Positions 49,329 through 50,333 of a stretch of DNA of 50,333 bases are shown piece by piece (position 1 is the stretch's first letter; every line of letters begins with the position of its first letter). A model generated the notes under the pieces. The model did no database searches and was not told the DNA's origin. It saw only the letters and a list, made by a program, of their open reading frames with translations. The position numbers were made by a program, and so were the translations under genes. Origin of the DNA: an uncultured Clostridia bacterium (GTDB lineage Bacteria > Bacillota > Clostridia > Oscillospirales > Oscillospiraceae); NCBI GenBank assembly GCA_932222125.1, contig CAKNZJ010000338.1:1-50333 (forward strand). Reading direction: 5' to 3'.

Positions 49329-49688
49329 ATGATTAAAAGACCCAATACCAAGGCTCAACGCCTGCATCGTCATAAGCGGGTTCGCGGTAAGGTGTCTGGC
49401 ACCTCCCAGCGTCCCCGCCTCAACGTGTTCCGCAGTGAGACCAACATTTATGCTCAAATCATCGATGATACTAAGGGCGTTACACTGGTCTCCGCATCTT
49501 CCCTGGAGAAGAACTTCCAGTGCGATGGCACCAAGATCGACTCGGCCAAAAAAGTAGGCGAGGCCATCGCCCAGCGTGCCAAGGCCAAGGGAATTGAGAG
49601 TGTAGTCTTTGACCGGGGCGGTTATCTGTACCATGGTCGGGTGAAAGCTCTGGCCGAGGGCGCCCGCGAGGGCGGCCTGCAGTTCTAA
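49329..49688 (+). CDS. rplR: Large subunit ribosomal protein L18
   Basis: A 119-residue L18 that binds 5S rRNA with L5. Landmarks: RLHRHKRVRGKVSGTSQRPRLNVFRS, NIYAQIIDDTKGVTLVSASS and the end VVFDRGGYLYHGRVKALAEGAREGGL. AGGAGG (49313-49318) precedes the ATG at 49329 by 10 bases; a GTG at 49320 overlaps the ribosome site and is unlikely. Confidence 0.97.
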   Translation: MIKRPNTKAQRLHRHKRVRGKVSGTSQRPRLNVFRSETNIYAQIIDDTKGVTLVSASSLEKNFQCDGTKIDSAKKVGEAIAQRAKAKGIESVVFDRGGYLYHGRVKALAEGAREGGLQF

Positions 49689-49706
49689 GGGAGGAGGAAA
49701 GAAGCA

Positions 49707-50207
49707 ATGCCAAGATTTGAAAGAGAACCCAAGGAGTTTGTGGAAAAGGTCGTCTATCTAAACCGGGTTTCCAAAACCGTCAAGGGCGGCCGTGTGGCCA
49801 AATTCTCCGCCCTGGTGGTGGTTGGCGACGAGAAGGGCAAGGTGGGCTATGGCCTAGGTAAGGCCGCAGAGGTGGCCGAGGCTATCCGCAAGGGCATCGA
49901 AGATGCGAAGAAGAACATGGTGACCATCACCCTGTCCGGCACGACCATTCCTCATGAGATTATCGGTGAATTCGGCGCCGGACGGGTCCTGCTGAAGCCC
50001 GCCAGCAAGGGTACCGGCATCATCGCCGGCGGACCTGTGCGCGCTGTGATGGAGGCCGCGGGCGTATCTGATATCCGCGCTAAGTGCCTTCGCACCAATA
50101 ACCCTCAGAATGTGGTGGCCGCTACGATGGCAGGACTGAAGGCGCTGCGCAGCCCCGCTGAGGTTGCCCGCATCCGTGGCAAGAGCGTGGAAGAGATCTT
50201 AGGTTGA
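49707..50207 (+). CDS. rpsE: Small subunit ribosomal protein S5
   Basis: A 166-residue S5 at the mRNA entry, important for decoding fidelity. Contains FVEKVVYLNRVSKTVKGGR, the RNA-binding stretch VVVGDEKGKVGYGLGKAAEV, and the second domain ISKG-like GAGRVLLKPASKGTGIIAGG. ATG after GGGAGGAGG. Position after L18 is canonical. Confidence 0.98.
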   Translation: MPRFEREPKEFVEKVVYLNRVSKTVKGGRVAKFSALVVVGDEKGKVGYGLGKAAEVAEAIRKGIEDAKKNMVTITLSGTTIPHEIIGEFGAGRVLLKPASKGTGIIAGGPVRAVMEAAGVSDIRAKCLRTNNPQNVVAATMAGLKALRSPAEVARIRGKSVEEILG

Positions 50208-50221
50208 GGAGGCTCAAGACA

Positions 50222-50333
50222 ATGGCTAAAACAATTGAGATCAAGCTCGTCAAGAGCCTGAATGGCCGTTTGGCCAAGCACAAGGCGACTGCTGAGGCCC
50301 TGGGCCTGCGCCGCATCGGCGATGTGACCGTGC
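50222..50333 (+). CDS. rpmD: Large subunit ribosomal protein L30 (3' end outside window)
   Basis: The first 37 codons of L30 are present: MAKTIEIKLVKSLNGRLAKHKATAEALGLRRIGD. The ATG at 50222 follows GAGGAGG. The full protein is about 60 residues, so roughly a third is missing beyond the window edge. L30 is expected to be followed by rplO and secY. Confidence 0.93.
   Translation, partial: MAKTIEIKLVKSLNGRLAKHKATAEALGLRRIGDVTV

Noticed and set aside
1..50333. CRISPR arrays, insertion sequences, prophage genes, rRNA operons
   Set aside because: None seen: no spaced direct repeats, no transposase or integrase, no phage structural genes, no rRNA-like sequence.

Overview
The window is GC-rich (roughly 55-60 % by eye) chromosomal DNA from a Firmicute, most likely a Clostridia gut bacterium of the Oscillospiraceae type. 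That placement is inferred from RNase Y, a Bce-like ABC transporter/two-component module, zinc-type S14, a single-chain PurL with its own glutaminase domain, an archaeal/eukaryotic-type prolyl-tRNA synthetase, split transketolase, strong AGGAGG ribosome binding sites, and sigma-A promoters that often carry an extended -10 (TGn). No rRNA, tRNA, insertion sequence, prophage or CRISPR array was found.

Layout. 1-6.1 kb: a partial Orn/Lys/Arg decarboxylase-like gene and a Nudix hydrolase (minus), diverging from galM and the two transketolase halves (plus), which converge on a PepV-like dipeptidase (minus). 6.2-10 kb: a YheO-like PAS/HTH regulator and a three-gene amino-acid ABC transporter (minus). 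The transporter is preceded by a consensus promoter, a lysine riboswitch and a terminator, so it is very probably a lysine-regulated lysine importer. 10.2-19.3 kb: secA, pgeF (yfiH), an orphan family-5 solute-binding lipoprotein and purL. 19.4-25.7 kb: a YerC/TrpR-like repressor (minus), then an ABC ATPase, FtsX-type permease, response regulator and intramembrane-sensing kinase resembling BceAB-RS, with a candidate operator, then a metallophosphatase. 25.7-30.1 kb: an AT-rich gap with DnaA-box-like repeats, then miaB, an mreD-like gene and a class B PBP2. 30.2-37 kb: rny with a long structured leader, apbE, a dCMP deaminase, a small zinc-ribbon membrane protein, a SecB-like protein, and a PadR-DUF4097-PspC operon. 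37-40.7 kb: an Mrp/NBP35 ATPase, a histidine-kinase-like protein lacking the phospho-acceptor His, and proS. 40.8-50.3 kb: the S10-spc ribosomal protein operon from rpsJ to a partial rpmD in canonical order.

The most interesting signals are mainly non-coding or degenerate. They are the lysine riboswitch that assigns a substrate to the transporter; three unusually long structured RNA stretches in the ribosomal operon (before rpsJ, between rpsJ and rplC, between rpsN and rpsH); the long rny leader; a free-standing SecB-like chaperone in a Firmicute; and the His-less kinase. No whole multi-gene system was seen that is clearly outside known families.
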